From Bradyrhizobium nivariense (GTDB lineage Bacteria > Pseudomonadota > Alphaproteobacteria > Rhizobiales > Xanthobacteraceae), in assembly GCF_029846715.1 (NCBI RefSeq), contig NZ_JARVWW010000010.1:1-64000 (forward strand): DNA of 64,000 nt, given 5' to 3'. The position numbers and the translations under genes were made by a program. Below are positions 56,538 to 64,000 of the stretch, in pieces. How positions within the stretch are numbered: the first letter of the stretch is position 1; each line of letters starts with the position of its first letter. The notes under the pieces were generated by a model that had not been told where the DNA came from, did not search any database, and saw only the letters and a program-made list of their open reading frames with translations.

Positions 56538-58598
56538 TCAACCGCCCCCAAGACGACCGTCGTCAGCGAATGATTTTGATCGCTTGCCCGCTGCGCGCGA
56601 TCCACTTGCGCGTTCGAGATGAGCCGCATAACGCGACATCGCATAGCAGGCAGTGAAGTAAATCGCGGCCAAGACCAGATAGGCTTCGGTCGAGAACAAC
56701 CGCCATTCGGGATCGGCCAGGGCCGCCTTGGTCGCGGCGAACACGTCGAGCAGCCCGATCACCAGAACCAGCGACGTGTCCTTGAAGCCGCCGATGAAAG
56801 TATTGACCAGTGGTGCCGAACAGAGCCGGAAAACTTGTGGCCAGATCACCAATTGCTGCGTCCGCCAATAGCCGAGGCCGAGAGCGCGGGCGGCGTCCAG
56901 TTCGCCTGTGGGGATCGCCTGGATGCCGCCGCGAAAGACTTCCGCCAGATAGGCCGCCATCAACAGCGTAAGAGCCAGCAAGCACCGCGCGAGCTTTCCG
57001 CCCGGCGCTTCCCCGGGCACAAGCAGCGGCAAGATGACGGCAACCGCGAACAGCAAGCTCACCAGGGGCAGACTGCGCAGCATCTCGATTGCCGCAACCG
57101 CAACCTTTCGCAAACCCGGCCGGTCCGATGTCCGCGCCAAGGCGAGCAGCATGCCAAGCGGCAAAGCAAGGGTGAACGATAGCACGGCCAAGCCAATCGT
57201 CAGCGGCACCCCACCCCAATCCAGCGGACTGACAATCCGAAGACCGAAAACGCCGCCGCCCATGATCGCGATGGCGGCGAGCGTGCCAATGCCCCAGCCC
57301 GCTGCAGTCAACCGCCAATGCCGCCCCGTATCGAGCAGGCTCCATAGCATCAATCCCAGGAAAATCACCGTCGCCACCACGGGCCGGGCGATCTCATTCG
57401 CCGGATAGGCGCCGAACATCATCAGCCGGCCCTTTTCCACCAGCAGTGCCCAGCACGCACCATGCGCCGCGCGGCAGTCGGCAGGCGTCCCTGTCCACAC
57501 CGCCTCGATGAGGCCCCAGCGCAGCAAAGGCCAGGTCACGGCCAGCACCGTCGCCAACAGCACCGCGTCTAGCCAGGTGAAATGCTGCGATCTCGTCATT
57601 GCGCGGCCACTATCGGCGCTCGCCGCCATGCCGCGTCCGGCCCAGAATTCATTGTAGCGATCGACGAGAGCGCCGAGCGACACATTGAGAACGAGAAACA
57701 CGCCGAGGATAATTGCCGTACCTTCAATTGCACGGCCGGTCTGGTTGATCACCGTATTCGTCACCGATACGAAGTCAGGATAGCCGATGGCGACGGCCAG
57801 CGTGCTGTTCTTCGCTAGGATCAGCAATTGGGAGGCTGCGGCTGGTACTGCCAGTCTGCGGGCCTGAGGCAGCACGACAAGCCAGAGACTCTTCAGTCGG
57901 CCGAGGCCTAACGCGCGAGCTGCTTCCCCCTGTCCGATTGGCACGGCTCGGATGCCGGCCCGCACGACTTCCGCAAGCGAGGCACCATGGAACAGTGCCA
58001 ACCCGCCGATCAGCGCCAGAAGCTCCGGTGACAGCGTCCATCCACCAACGAAATTGAAGCCGCGCAGCACCGGCCAATCGAGAAACGGCGCATGAAGTGA
58101 CACGGCCGGAATAGCCAGACCGCGACTGCTGAGAAAGACGCCGGGGAGCAACTCCACCGCGTCGCGCGGCGCCGGTAGGTAGCGGATCAGCAACCCATAC
58201 CAAAGGAACAGCTGCAGGATAACCGGGGTGTTGCGCAAAGGCTGAACATAGATCCCGGCCAACCGTACGATCCGCTCGCTCGGACTGGCCCGCAGCAGGC
58301 CCACGACGATGCCGATGGCCAGCGCGAGAGGGCTTGCAACCAGCACCACCAGAAGAGTGTTCATCAACCCTGCGGCCAGGATGATGACGATCGGGTCGGA
58401 AGGGACCACCGCAAACAGGGCTTCCGAGATCTGGAAGCTCGCCGGCCGCCACAGGAAATCGAAGCCGGTCGCGATTCCCCGCACTGCCAGCGCCGCGGAA
58501 AGAACCATCCAGCCCGCAGCCACACCGATCACGACCGAGACGGCAACGACTGCGCGCCCGACGATGCCCCTTCCGCGCCAGCCTCGCGTCGTCAACAT
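56538..58598 (-). CDS. Fused amino-acid ABC permease (AapQ-AapM type)
   Basis: A 686-residue membrane protein made of two polar-amino-acid permeases joined head to tail. Residues 1-325 resemble AapQ, with the EAA loop EVVRAGIRAVPIGQGEAARA at about 210-229. Residues 335-686 resemble AapM, with CRAAHGACWALLVEKGRL at about 375-392 and the second EAA loop EVFRGGIQAIPTGELDAARA. In other rhizobia AapQ and AapM are separate proteins. The internal Met334 has no ribosome-binding site, which supports real fusion. AGGA precedes the start at 58598, which overlaps no gene. No ATPase (AapP) is encoded nearby. Confidence 0.9.
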   Translation of the reverse strand: MLTTRGWRGRGIVGRAVVAVSVVIGVAAGWMVLSAALAVRGIATGFDFLWRPASFQISEALFAVVPSDPIVIILAAGLMNTLLVVLVASPLALAIGIVVGLLRASPSERIVRLAGIYVQPLRNTPVILQLFLWYGLLIRYLPAPRDAVELLPGVFLSSRGLAIPAVSLHAPFLDWPVLRGFNFVGGWTLSPELLALIGGLALFHGASLAEVVRAGIRAVPIGQGEAARALGLGRLKSLWLVVLPQARRLAVPAAASQLLILAKNSTLAVAIGYPDFVSVTNTVINQTGRAIEGTAIILGVFLVLNVSLGALVDRYNEFWAGRGMAASADSGRAMTRSQHFTWLDAVLLATVLAVTWPLLRWGLIEAVWTGTPADCRAAHGACWALLVEKGRLMMFGAYPANEIARPVVATVIFLGLMLWSLLDTGRHWRLTAAGWGIGTLAAIAIMGGGVFGLRIVSPLDWGGVPLTIGLAVLSFTLALPLGMLLALARTSDRPGLRKVAVAAIEMLRSLPLVSLLFAVAVILPLLVPGEAPGGKLARCLLALTLLMAAYLAEVFRGGIQAIPTGELDAARALGLGYWRTQQLVIWPQVFRLCSAPLVNTFIGGFKDTSLVLVIGLLDVFAATKAALADPEWRLFSTEAYLVLAAIYFTACYAMSRYAAHLERASGSRAAGKRSKSFADDGRLGGG

Positions 58599-58603
58599 GC
58601 TTC

Positions 58604-59629
58604 CTATTGGAACGGCGGCGAGTAGAGCAGGCCACCGTCGCGCCATAACGCGTTCTGGCCGCGGGCAAGCTGCAGGGCCGTCTTGGGACCGAGATTGCGT
58701 TCGAAGACTTCGCCGTAATTACCGACGGCGGCGATAACACGAGCGCCCCAGACATCGTCCAGCCCGAAGCTCTTACCGATCCCCGGCGTCACGCCGAGCA
58801 AGCGCTGGATTGCGGGGCTCTCCGACTTCTTCTGCGCCTCGACATTGGCGCTGGTGACACCCAGCTCCTCCGCTTCGATCAGCAGGTTGAGGGTCCAGCG
58901 CGCGATCGCGAACCAATTGGCATCATCGGCGCGGACCGCCGGCGACAGCGGGGACTTGGTGATGCGTTCGGGCAGAATCACGAAATCGTCCGGCGAAGAC
59001 GATCGCGCCGCCCTGCTGGCCGACAGGGTCGAGGCATCCGACAGATAGACGTCGCAGCGTCCAGCATAGAAGGCGCCCTCGAGTTCCGGCAGGCTTTCGA
59101 TCACCACCGATTTGAAGGTCAGCTTGTTGGCATGGAAATAGTCGACCAGGTTCTGCTCGTTGACCGTCCCCGGCTGGACGCAGACGGTTGCGCCATTGAG
59201 CTCGGTCGATTTGCTGACCCCGAGCTTCTTCGGCACCATGAAGGCCTGGCCGTCATAGAAGATCGTACCGACGAACAGAATCCCGAGCGAGGCATCGCGG
59301 CCGGAGGTCCAGGTGGTGTTGCGCGACAGCACATCGACCTCGCCCGATTGCAGGACGGTGAAGCGCTGCTGTGAGCTCAAGGGAACGAACCGCACCTTCG
59401 ATGCGTCACCCAGCACGGCGGCAGCGAGCGCGCGGCAGTAATCCACGTCGAGCCCACTCCACCGCCCCTGTCCATCCGGCAACGACAGACCCGCTGATCC
59501 CTGGGAAACGCCGCAGGCCAGCTCGCCGCGCGCCCGGATGCGGTCAAGGGTCGGGCCAGCCGCAGCTTCAGTAGCGATCGCAGCAGAAAACAGGATCGTC
59601 GCTACCGCGACGATGCTCTTCAGTGTCAT
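58604..59629 (-). CDS. Amino-acid ABC substrate-binding protein (AapJ-like)
   Basis: A 341-residue family 3 binding protein with a Sec signal cut near AAAG. The mature part starts PTLDRIRARGELACGVSQGS, and continues SGLDVDYCRALAAAVLGDA and VLSRNTTWTSGRDASLG, closely like AapJ (general L-amino acid binding) and other large GltI-type proteins. Its stop is five bases before the fused permease gene, so they form an operon. Expected ligand is a polar L-amino acid, though distant paralogues bind other compounds. Confidence 0.9.
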   Translation of the reverse strand: MTLKSIVAVATILFSAAIATEAAAGPTLDRIRARGELACGVSQGSAGLSLPDGQGRWSGLDVDYCRALAAAVLGDASKVRFVPLSSQQRFTVLQSGEVDVLSRNTTWTSGRDASLGILFVGTIFYDGQAFMVPKKLGVSKSTELNGATVCVQPGTVNEQNLVDYFHANKLTFKSVVIESLPELEGAFYAGRCDVYLSDASTLSASRAARSSSPDDFVILPERITKSPLSPAVRADDANWFAIARWTLNLLIEAEELGVTSANVEAQKKSESPAIQRLLGVTPGIGKSFGLDDVWGARVIAAVGNYGEVFERNLGPKTALQLARGQNALWRDGGLLYSPPFQ

Positions 59630-60008
59630 CTTGGAATCCGGATTATGAGGAGAGAGATCATGGAACCTGACTGGTTCTACGATGGGTAAGAAAGAGAGTG
59701 CTTTTAAAAAGCGATGCGAACACAGGAGGAACTTCTTCATCGTCAATGGCAGACGCACAGTTTCATCTGGCGCGGAGGCCGAGCGGAGTTCACAACAGCC
59801 GCCGTCTACGTAGCGCTTCAGCCTTTGCTCGCGTTCCACAAAATCAATGTTCTCTCATATGCCGCCCCGAAGGGAAGACTCTTCGCTTGTCGCCAGCACA
59901 ATGAAAACAGCATTCGTTTGACTAACAAAACGATTTCTCGCCAATATTGGTTGGCTGTGCCCTTTTCCGAGAGACCAGAGCGGCCATTGCCCGGAACGAG
60001 GAGCGAGC
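59630..60008. promoter_or_regulatory. Divergent spacer, AapJ-like and SsuA-like genes
   Basis: About 380 bases, AT-rich for this window. On the plus strand TTGACT (59918-59923) could be a -35 element. Eighteen bases beyond lies CCAATATTGG (59941-59950), a perfect 10-base palindrome that overlaps the expected -10 position. Both features are candidates only. No coding capacity was recognised. Confidence 0.4.
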
Positions 60009-61040
60009 ATGTCGATCGTGCCATCATCAAAACGATCCACGCTGATGCGTCGTGCGATTTCGACGTGGTCTCTCCTGCTGGCCGTCACGGTGTTGGCCCC
60101 AGGCATAGCCACGGGACAGACGACACAGAAGGTGTCCTCGGGAACAAAGCTCGTCGTCGCCGATCAGAACGAGGGACTTCAAACGCTAATGCGCGCCTCC
60201 GGCGCTGCGGAGAAGCTTTCGAGCACGATCACCTATGCCAATTTCCTCGGCGGTCCCGCCATTCTCGAAGCCTTCCGGGCCGGAGCGCTCGACCTCGCCA
60301 CCGTCGGCAATACGCCTCCGATCCAGGCCCACGCCGCCGGCGAGCAGATCCCGATCGTCGCTGCCCGAACCTCGTCGGAGGCCGACTATTTCTTTGCAGT
60401 ACGTCCGGGTTTGAAGATCGACACGCTCGAGCAGTTGCGCGGCAAGAGCATTGCGTATGGCGAAGGCACCGGACGCCAGCCTTTCGTGCTCAACGCGTTG
60501 AAGCTCGCCGGCCTCACCCGGAAGGATGTCCGCCTCGTGCCGCTGCGTGCATCCGACTTCCCCGATGCGATCCGTTCCGGTCAGGTTGACGTCGCCTCGC
60601 TGAACGAGCCGCACTTCTCCCGCTATCTTGCCGACTTTGCCGACCGCGGCGCCAGCGCGATTCCCAAGGCGCAGAACGACCGGCTTCCAAAGAGCCTGAC
60701 TTATCTCTATGCCAGCCAGAAGGCACTCGACAATCCCGCCAAGGCTGCAGCGATCCGCGAGTTCGTGGCCGCGTGGATCGAGGCGAACCGCTGGTCGAAC
60801 AAGAATGTCGACGCGTGGGTCGATGCCTATTACGTCAAGCGGCAAAATCTGAAGCCGGCCGATGGCCGCAAGATCGTCGAGGCGGACGGCATCTACGACT
60901 TTCCGTCGCTAACCAGCCTCATCCCCAGGCAGCAAGCCCTGATCGACGTGATCTTCGAGGCAGGCGACCTGCCGACGCGGCTGGACGCGCGGGAAGAGTT
61001 CGACTTGCGCTTCGACAACGTCATTAGCAAGACCAACTGA
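60009..61040 (+). CDS. Aliphatic sulfonate ABC substrate-binding protein (SsuA-like)
   Basis: A 343-residue binding protein with a signal sequence ending near GIATG. SsuA marks are ITYANFLGGPAILEAFRAGA, LDLATVGNTPPIQAHAAGEQ, KSIAYGEGTGRQPFVLNALK and VASLNEPHFSRYL. The second of these, with DLATVGNTPP, is particularly typical of sulfonate binders. It heads an SsuA-C-B operon that ends in an LLM monooxygenase, a layout strongly associated with sulfonate uptake and desulfonation. Confidence 0.9.
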   Translation: MSIVPSSKRSTLMRRAISTWSLLLAVTVLAPGIATGQTTQKVSSGTKLVVADQNEGLQTLMRASGAAEKLSSTITYANFLGGPAILEAFRAGALDLATVGNTPPIQAHAAGEQIPIVAARTSSEADYFFAVRPGLKIDTLEQLRGKSIAYGEGTGRQPFVLNALKLAGLTRKDVRLVPLRASDFPDAIRSGQVDVASLNEPHFSRYLADFADRGASAIPKAQNDRLPKSLTYLYASQKALDNPAKAAAIREFVAAWIEANRWSNKNVDAWVDAYYVKRQNLKPADGRKIVEADGIYDFPSLTSLIPRQQALIDVIFEAGDLPTRLDAREEFDLRFDNVISKTN

Positions 61041-61047
61041 AGCAGCC

Positions 61048-61914
61048 ATGACGGACCGAGCCGATGATCTGAACCTCCCTCTCTACGTTTCGGGAGAGCC
61101 GCGGAGGGCGCGACCATCCGACGCCAGAGGCGGCAGGCTGCCCAGGCTTGCGCCGGCTCGGTTGCCGAATGCGGCCATCCTGTTCGGTCCCCTGGTGCTG
61201 GTGGTCCTCTGGGAGCTTGCGTCCGCGGCCGCATGGATCTCACCAAAATTCCTGGCGGCGCCGTCGACCGCCCTGCTTACCGGCTTCAAGCTGTTGACCT
61301 CCGGCACGCTCGCCGACCACTTCCTCGCCTCGGCCAGACGAGCCTATCTCGGGCTTGGCATCGGCGTCGCGATCGGGCTGGCGCTGGCGCTGGCCGCCGG
61401 CCTCAGCCGCATCGGCGAGGCGTCGATCGACGGCCTCATCCAGGTCAAGCGTGCCATTCCAACCCTGGCGCTGATCCCGTTGGCGATCCTGTGGCTCGGC
61501 ATTGGCGAAACGATGAAGATCGCGCTGATCGCATCGAGCGTGCTGATACCCGTCTACATCAACACGCATGCGGCGCTCAGTGGAATAGACGCGCGCTACA
61601 TCGAGTTGGCCCGCAGCGTCAGGCTGTCGCGAACAGCGTTCCTGCGCGAAGTCGCGCTTCCAGGCGCGCTACCGGGATTCTTCACCGGGCTCAGGCTCGC
61701 CGTGACCACATGCTGGGCCTCTCTGGTGGTGCTCGAACAGATCAACACCACCGAGGGCATCGGCTACCTGATGAACCGCGCCCGTGATTACGGCCAGACC
61801 GATATCATCGTTGTCGGGCTCGTGATCTATGCGGCACTGGGCCTGGGCTCCGATTTCGCCGTCCGCCTCTGGGAGCGCAAGGCACTGTCCTACCGCAAGG
61901 CGCTCGCCTCATGA
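61048..61914 (+). CDS. Sulfonate-type ABC permease (SsuC-like)
   Basis: A 288-residue permease. The N-terminal cytoplasmic part of about 45 residues is followed by AILFGPLVLVVLWELASAAA. The core has HFLASARRAYLGLGIGVAIG, the EAA loop ARYIELARSVRLSRTAFLRE and VALPGALPGFFTGLRLAVTT. It begins seven bases after the binding-protein gene and overlaps the ATPase start by four bases. Confidence 0.92.
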   Translation: MTDRADDLNLPLYVSGEPRRARPSDARGGRLPRLAPARLPNAAILFGPLVLVVLWELASAAAWISPKFLAAPSTALLTGFKLLTSGTLADHFLASARRAYLGLGIGVAIGLALALAAGLSRIGEASIDGLIQVKRAIPTLALIPLAILWLGIGETMKIALIASSVLIPVYINTHAALSGIDARYIELARSVRLSRTAFLREVALPGALPGFFTGLRLAVTTCWASLVVLEQINTTEGIGYLMNRARDYGQTDIIVVGLVIYAALGLGSDFAVRLWERKALSYRKALAS

Positions 61915-62657
61915 GCGCCTCCATTCACTCTCTCAGCCCATCACAAACACGCCCTGCTCCGGCCGTCAGCCTCAACGGTGTGACACGCCGCTTCTCCGAT
62001 CGTACCGTCCTTGATGTCGTGTCACTCGATCTTGCACCTGGTGAATTCGTGGCGCTGATCGGCAAGAGCGGATCGGGCAAGAGCACGCTGCTGCGCGCCA
62101 TTGCCGGCCTCGACGACGACGTGGACGGCGATGGTGCGATTTCGGTTCCCGACGATCGTTCGGTCCTGTTTCAGGACTCGCGCCTGCTGCCGTGGAAGAC
62201 CGTCCTCCAGAACGTCGTTCTTGGCTTCCGCGCTGCGGATGCCGACAAGCGCGGGCGCAAGGCGCTGGCTGACGTCGGGCTCGCCGGCCGCGAAGACTCC
62301 TGGCCCAACGCGCTGTCGGGAGGCGAGCAACAGCGTGTGGCGCTGGCGCGCTCGCTGGTCCGCAGCCCGCATTTGTTACTCGCCGATGAACCGTTCGGCG
62401 CGCTCGACGCGCTGACGCGGCTCAAGATGCACGAACTGCTATTCCAGCTGATCCGGCAACAACGGCCAACCGTGCTGCTGGTCACGCACGACGTCGACGA
62501 AGCGATCAAGCTCGCTGACCGCATTCTGGTCATGGAGAACGGCCGAATTGCCGTCGACGGCCCCATCGCTCTTCCTCATCCCCGTGCCAGGGACCATCGT
62601 TTCGACGATTTGCGCAACGCACTTCTCGCCGCACTCGGCGTCATCGACACCGTCTGA
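61911..62657 (+). CDS. Sulfonate-type ABC ATPase (SsuB-like)
   Basis: A 248-residue ATPase. Walker A GKSGSGKST is at residues 51-59, the Q-loop LFQDSRLLPW, the signature LSGGE and Walker B LLADEPFGALD. The switch is LVTHDVDEAIKLADR. The short length and FQDSRLLPWK are SsuB-like. It completes the importer; the LLM monooxygenase gene starts 24 bases later. Confidence 0.93.
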   Translation: MSASIHSLSPSQTRPAPAVSLNGVTRRFSDRTVLDVVSLDLAPGEFVALIGKSGSGKSTLLRAIAGLDDDVDGDGAISVPDDRSVLFQDSRLLPWKTVLQNVVLGFRAADADKRGRKALADVGLAGREDSWPNALSGGEQQRVALARSLVRSPHLLLADEPFGALDALTRLKMHELLFQLIRQQRPTVLLVTHDVDEAIKLADRILVMENGRIAVDGPIALPHPRARDHRFDDLRNALLAALGVIDTV

Positions 62658-62681
62658 TCGTTCCCGACAGGACAAACCCCA

Positions 62682-64000
62682 ATGGCTCGCGAACTGCATC
62701 TCAATCTCTTCATCCATGGCCGCGGACACCATGAGGCGGCCTGGCGCCACAAGGACTCCGCTCGGCGCGCCCCCACTGATCTCGACCATTACCACGACCT
62801 CGCACTGGCGGCGGAAGCGGCAAAGCTGGACTCGATCTTCTTCGCCGATCATGTCGCGCTTGGACAGGATCTCGAACATGCCGTACGCGGCGAACTCGAG
62901 CCGCTGACGCTTCTTGGCGCTCTCGCCGCACTGACCGAACGGATCGGGTTGATCGCGACGGCGTCGACGACCTACAGCGAGCCCTACAACCTCGCGCGGC
63001 AGTTCGCCTCGCTCGATCATCTCAGCGGCGGGCGTATCGGCTGGAACATCGTGACGTCCTGGGCGCCCGCGGCGGCAGCGAATTTCGGGCAGGACCAACA
63101 GGCCGGAATCGACCAGCGCTACGAGCGCGCCCATGAATTCGTCGAGGTGGTCTCAAAGCTGTGGGACAGCTGGGCGAAGGACGCCATCCGCGACGATCGC
63201 GAAGCCGGCGTCTATGCTCACGCCGATCGCATCCAGCGTGCCGAGCACCGCGGCAAGCATTTCACGGTGGCGGGCGCCCTCAACGTCCCGCGCTCGCCGC
63301 AGGGACGGCCGGTGTTCGTCCAGGCGGGCGCCTCCACGGACGGACGCGCTTTCGCCGCGCGCTATGCCGAAGCGATCTTCACGGCTCACCTGCAGAAGGA
63401 GAGCGCCATCACCTTCTATTCCGACATCAAGACGCAGGCCCGCGCGCTCGGGCGGCAGCCGGACCAGATCGTCATTCTGCCGGGGATCAGCGCTGCGATC
63501 GGATCGACCGAGGCCGAGGCGAAGCGGGTCTGGGAGGAACTGAACGAGCTGGCGCATCCTAGTGTCGGACTGTCTCGTTTGTCGAACCGGTTCGGCGGCT
63601 ACGACTTCTCGCATCTGAAGCTCGATCAGGTGCTGTCCGCCGATGATTTCCCCGATCCGTCACTGGTGGAGGCCTCGCGCAGCCGCGCGCAGTTGATTAC
63701 AGCCTACGTTGCCCGCGAACGGCCGACGCTGCGTCGCCTGCTGCATAGCCTCGCTGGCGCGCGCGGGCATTTCACCGCCACGGGAACGCCCGAGCAGATC
63801 GCCGACATCATCGAAGACTGGTTCGTGTCGGGCGCGGCGGATGGCTTCAACGTCATGCCGCCAATCCTGCCGACACAGTTGGCCGCCTTCACCGACGAGG
63901 TCGTGCCGTTGTTGCGCAAGCGCGGCCTGTTCCGAAGCGAGTATCGAGACGACACGCTGCGCGACAGGCTAGGTCTTGATCCAGTCCCGAGCCGTTTCGA
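62682..64000 (+). CDS. LLM-class flavin-dependent monooxygenase, NtaA/SnaA/DszA type (cut by window end)
   Basis: An open frame of 439 codons that runs off the right edge. Blocks HLNLFIHGRGHHEAAWRHKD, LDSIFFADHVALGQDLEHAV, LGALAALTERIGLIATASTT, YSEPYNLARQFASLDHLSGG and RIGWNIVTSWAPAAAANFGQ identify the NtaA/DszA branch. VFVQAGASTDGRAFAARYAE follows. It lacks only the last few residues of a usual length of about 440-460. Its place at the end of an SsuACB operon suggests oxidative release of sulfite or another sulfur unit from the imported compound (inference). Confidence 0.92.
   Translation, partial: MARELHLNLFIHGRGHHEAAWRHKDSARRAPTDLDHYHDLALAAEAAKLDSIFFADHVALGQDLEHAVRGELEPLTLLGALAALTERIGLIATASTTYSEPYNLARQFASLDHLSGGRIGWNIVTSWAPAAAANFGQDQQAGIDQRYERAHEFVEVVSKLWDSWAKDAIRDDREAGVYAHADRIQRAEHRGKHFTVAGALNVPRSPQGRPVFVQAGASTDGRAFAARYAEAIFTAHLQKESAITFYSDIKTQARALGRQPDQIVILPGISAAIGSTEAEAKRVWEELNELAHPSVGLSRLSNRFGGYDFSHLKLDQVLSADDFPDPSLVEASRSRAQLITAYVARERPTLRRLLHSLAGARGHFTATGTPEQIADIIEDWFVSGAADGFNVMPPILPTQLAAFTDEVVPLLRKRGLFRSEYRDDTLRDRLGLDPVPSRF

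Overview
The window is GC-rich alphaproteobacterial DNA, most like Bradyrhizobium or a close relative in the Hyphomicrobiales. That placement is an inference from codon use, a groESL paralogue lacking a Met-rich tail, Aap-type amino-acid transport genes and the very high density of ABC importers. It encodes about 57 genes or gene remnants, almost all for uptake and oxidation of small organic compounds. By eye there are ten periplasmic substrate-binding proteins (five NitT/TauT/Ssu-like, four of the dipeptide family 5 type, one amino-acid type). There are also four bacterial-luciferase-like (LLM) flavin monooxygenases, two DszC/SfnB-like acyl-CoA-dehydrogenase-fold monooxygenases and two modules pairing an AprA/SdhA-like flavoprotein with an 8Fe ferredoxin. 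This combination is typical of organosulfur (sulfonate, sulfone, thiophene-like) scavenging, although no substrate can be proven from sequence.

Layout: 1-127 is the right end of an IS3-family element that has cut into a phage-type integrase remnant (128-512). 1124-6367 is a peptide-type ABC importer with a fused two-domain ATPase. 6393-8326 (minus) holds a DUF2891 gene and a bile-acid:Na+ symporter-like gene, divergent from a LysR regulator (8416). 9488-13809 carries an FAD/NAD(P) protein, a dead VOC gene, a class II aldolase, a frameshifted D-2-hydroxyacid dehydrogenase and an intact VOC gene. 13821-15808 (minus) is AprBA-like module 1, divergent from an SsuACB-like importer (16265-18906). 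18913-26022 (minus) is an LLM monooxygenase plus a NitT/TauT importer with two different permeases, a second binding protein and a nitroreductase-type flavin enzyme.

26181-39198 holds three paralogous family 5 binding proteins, a DszC-like and two LLM monooxygenases, and a single DppBCDF-type translocator. 39386-45223 (minus) reads as one operon: AprA-like flavoprotein, ferredoxin, SfnB/DszC-like monooxygenase, DUF3088 (CPHC) protein, groES, groEL. 45910-49392 carries an FAD monooxygenase-like gene, a frameshifted methyltransferase and an Lrp/AsnC regulator. 49583-53982 is a TauABC-like importer with a YtcJ-like amidohydrolase. 54027-59629 (minus) has a tautomerase, a vanadium-haloperoxidase-like protein lacking the usual acid-base His, and an Aap-like importer whose two permeases are fused and which lacks an ATPase. 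60009-64000 is an SsuACB-type operon ending in an LLM monooxygenase cut by the window edge.

Working model (inference): ABC importers bring in organosulfur or organonitrogen compounds, reduced-flavin monooxygenases cleave them, and the nitroreductase-like enzyme may supply reduced flavin. The two AprBA-like modules would do an additional redox step of unknown nature. The most novel-looking unit is the AprA-like/ferredoxin/DszC-like/DUF3088 operon that ends in its own chaperonin genes.
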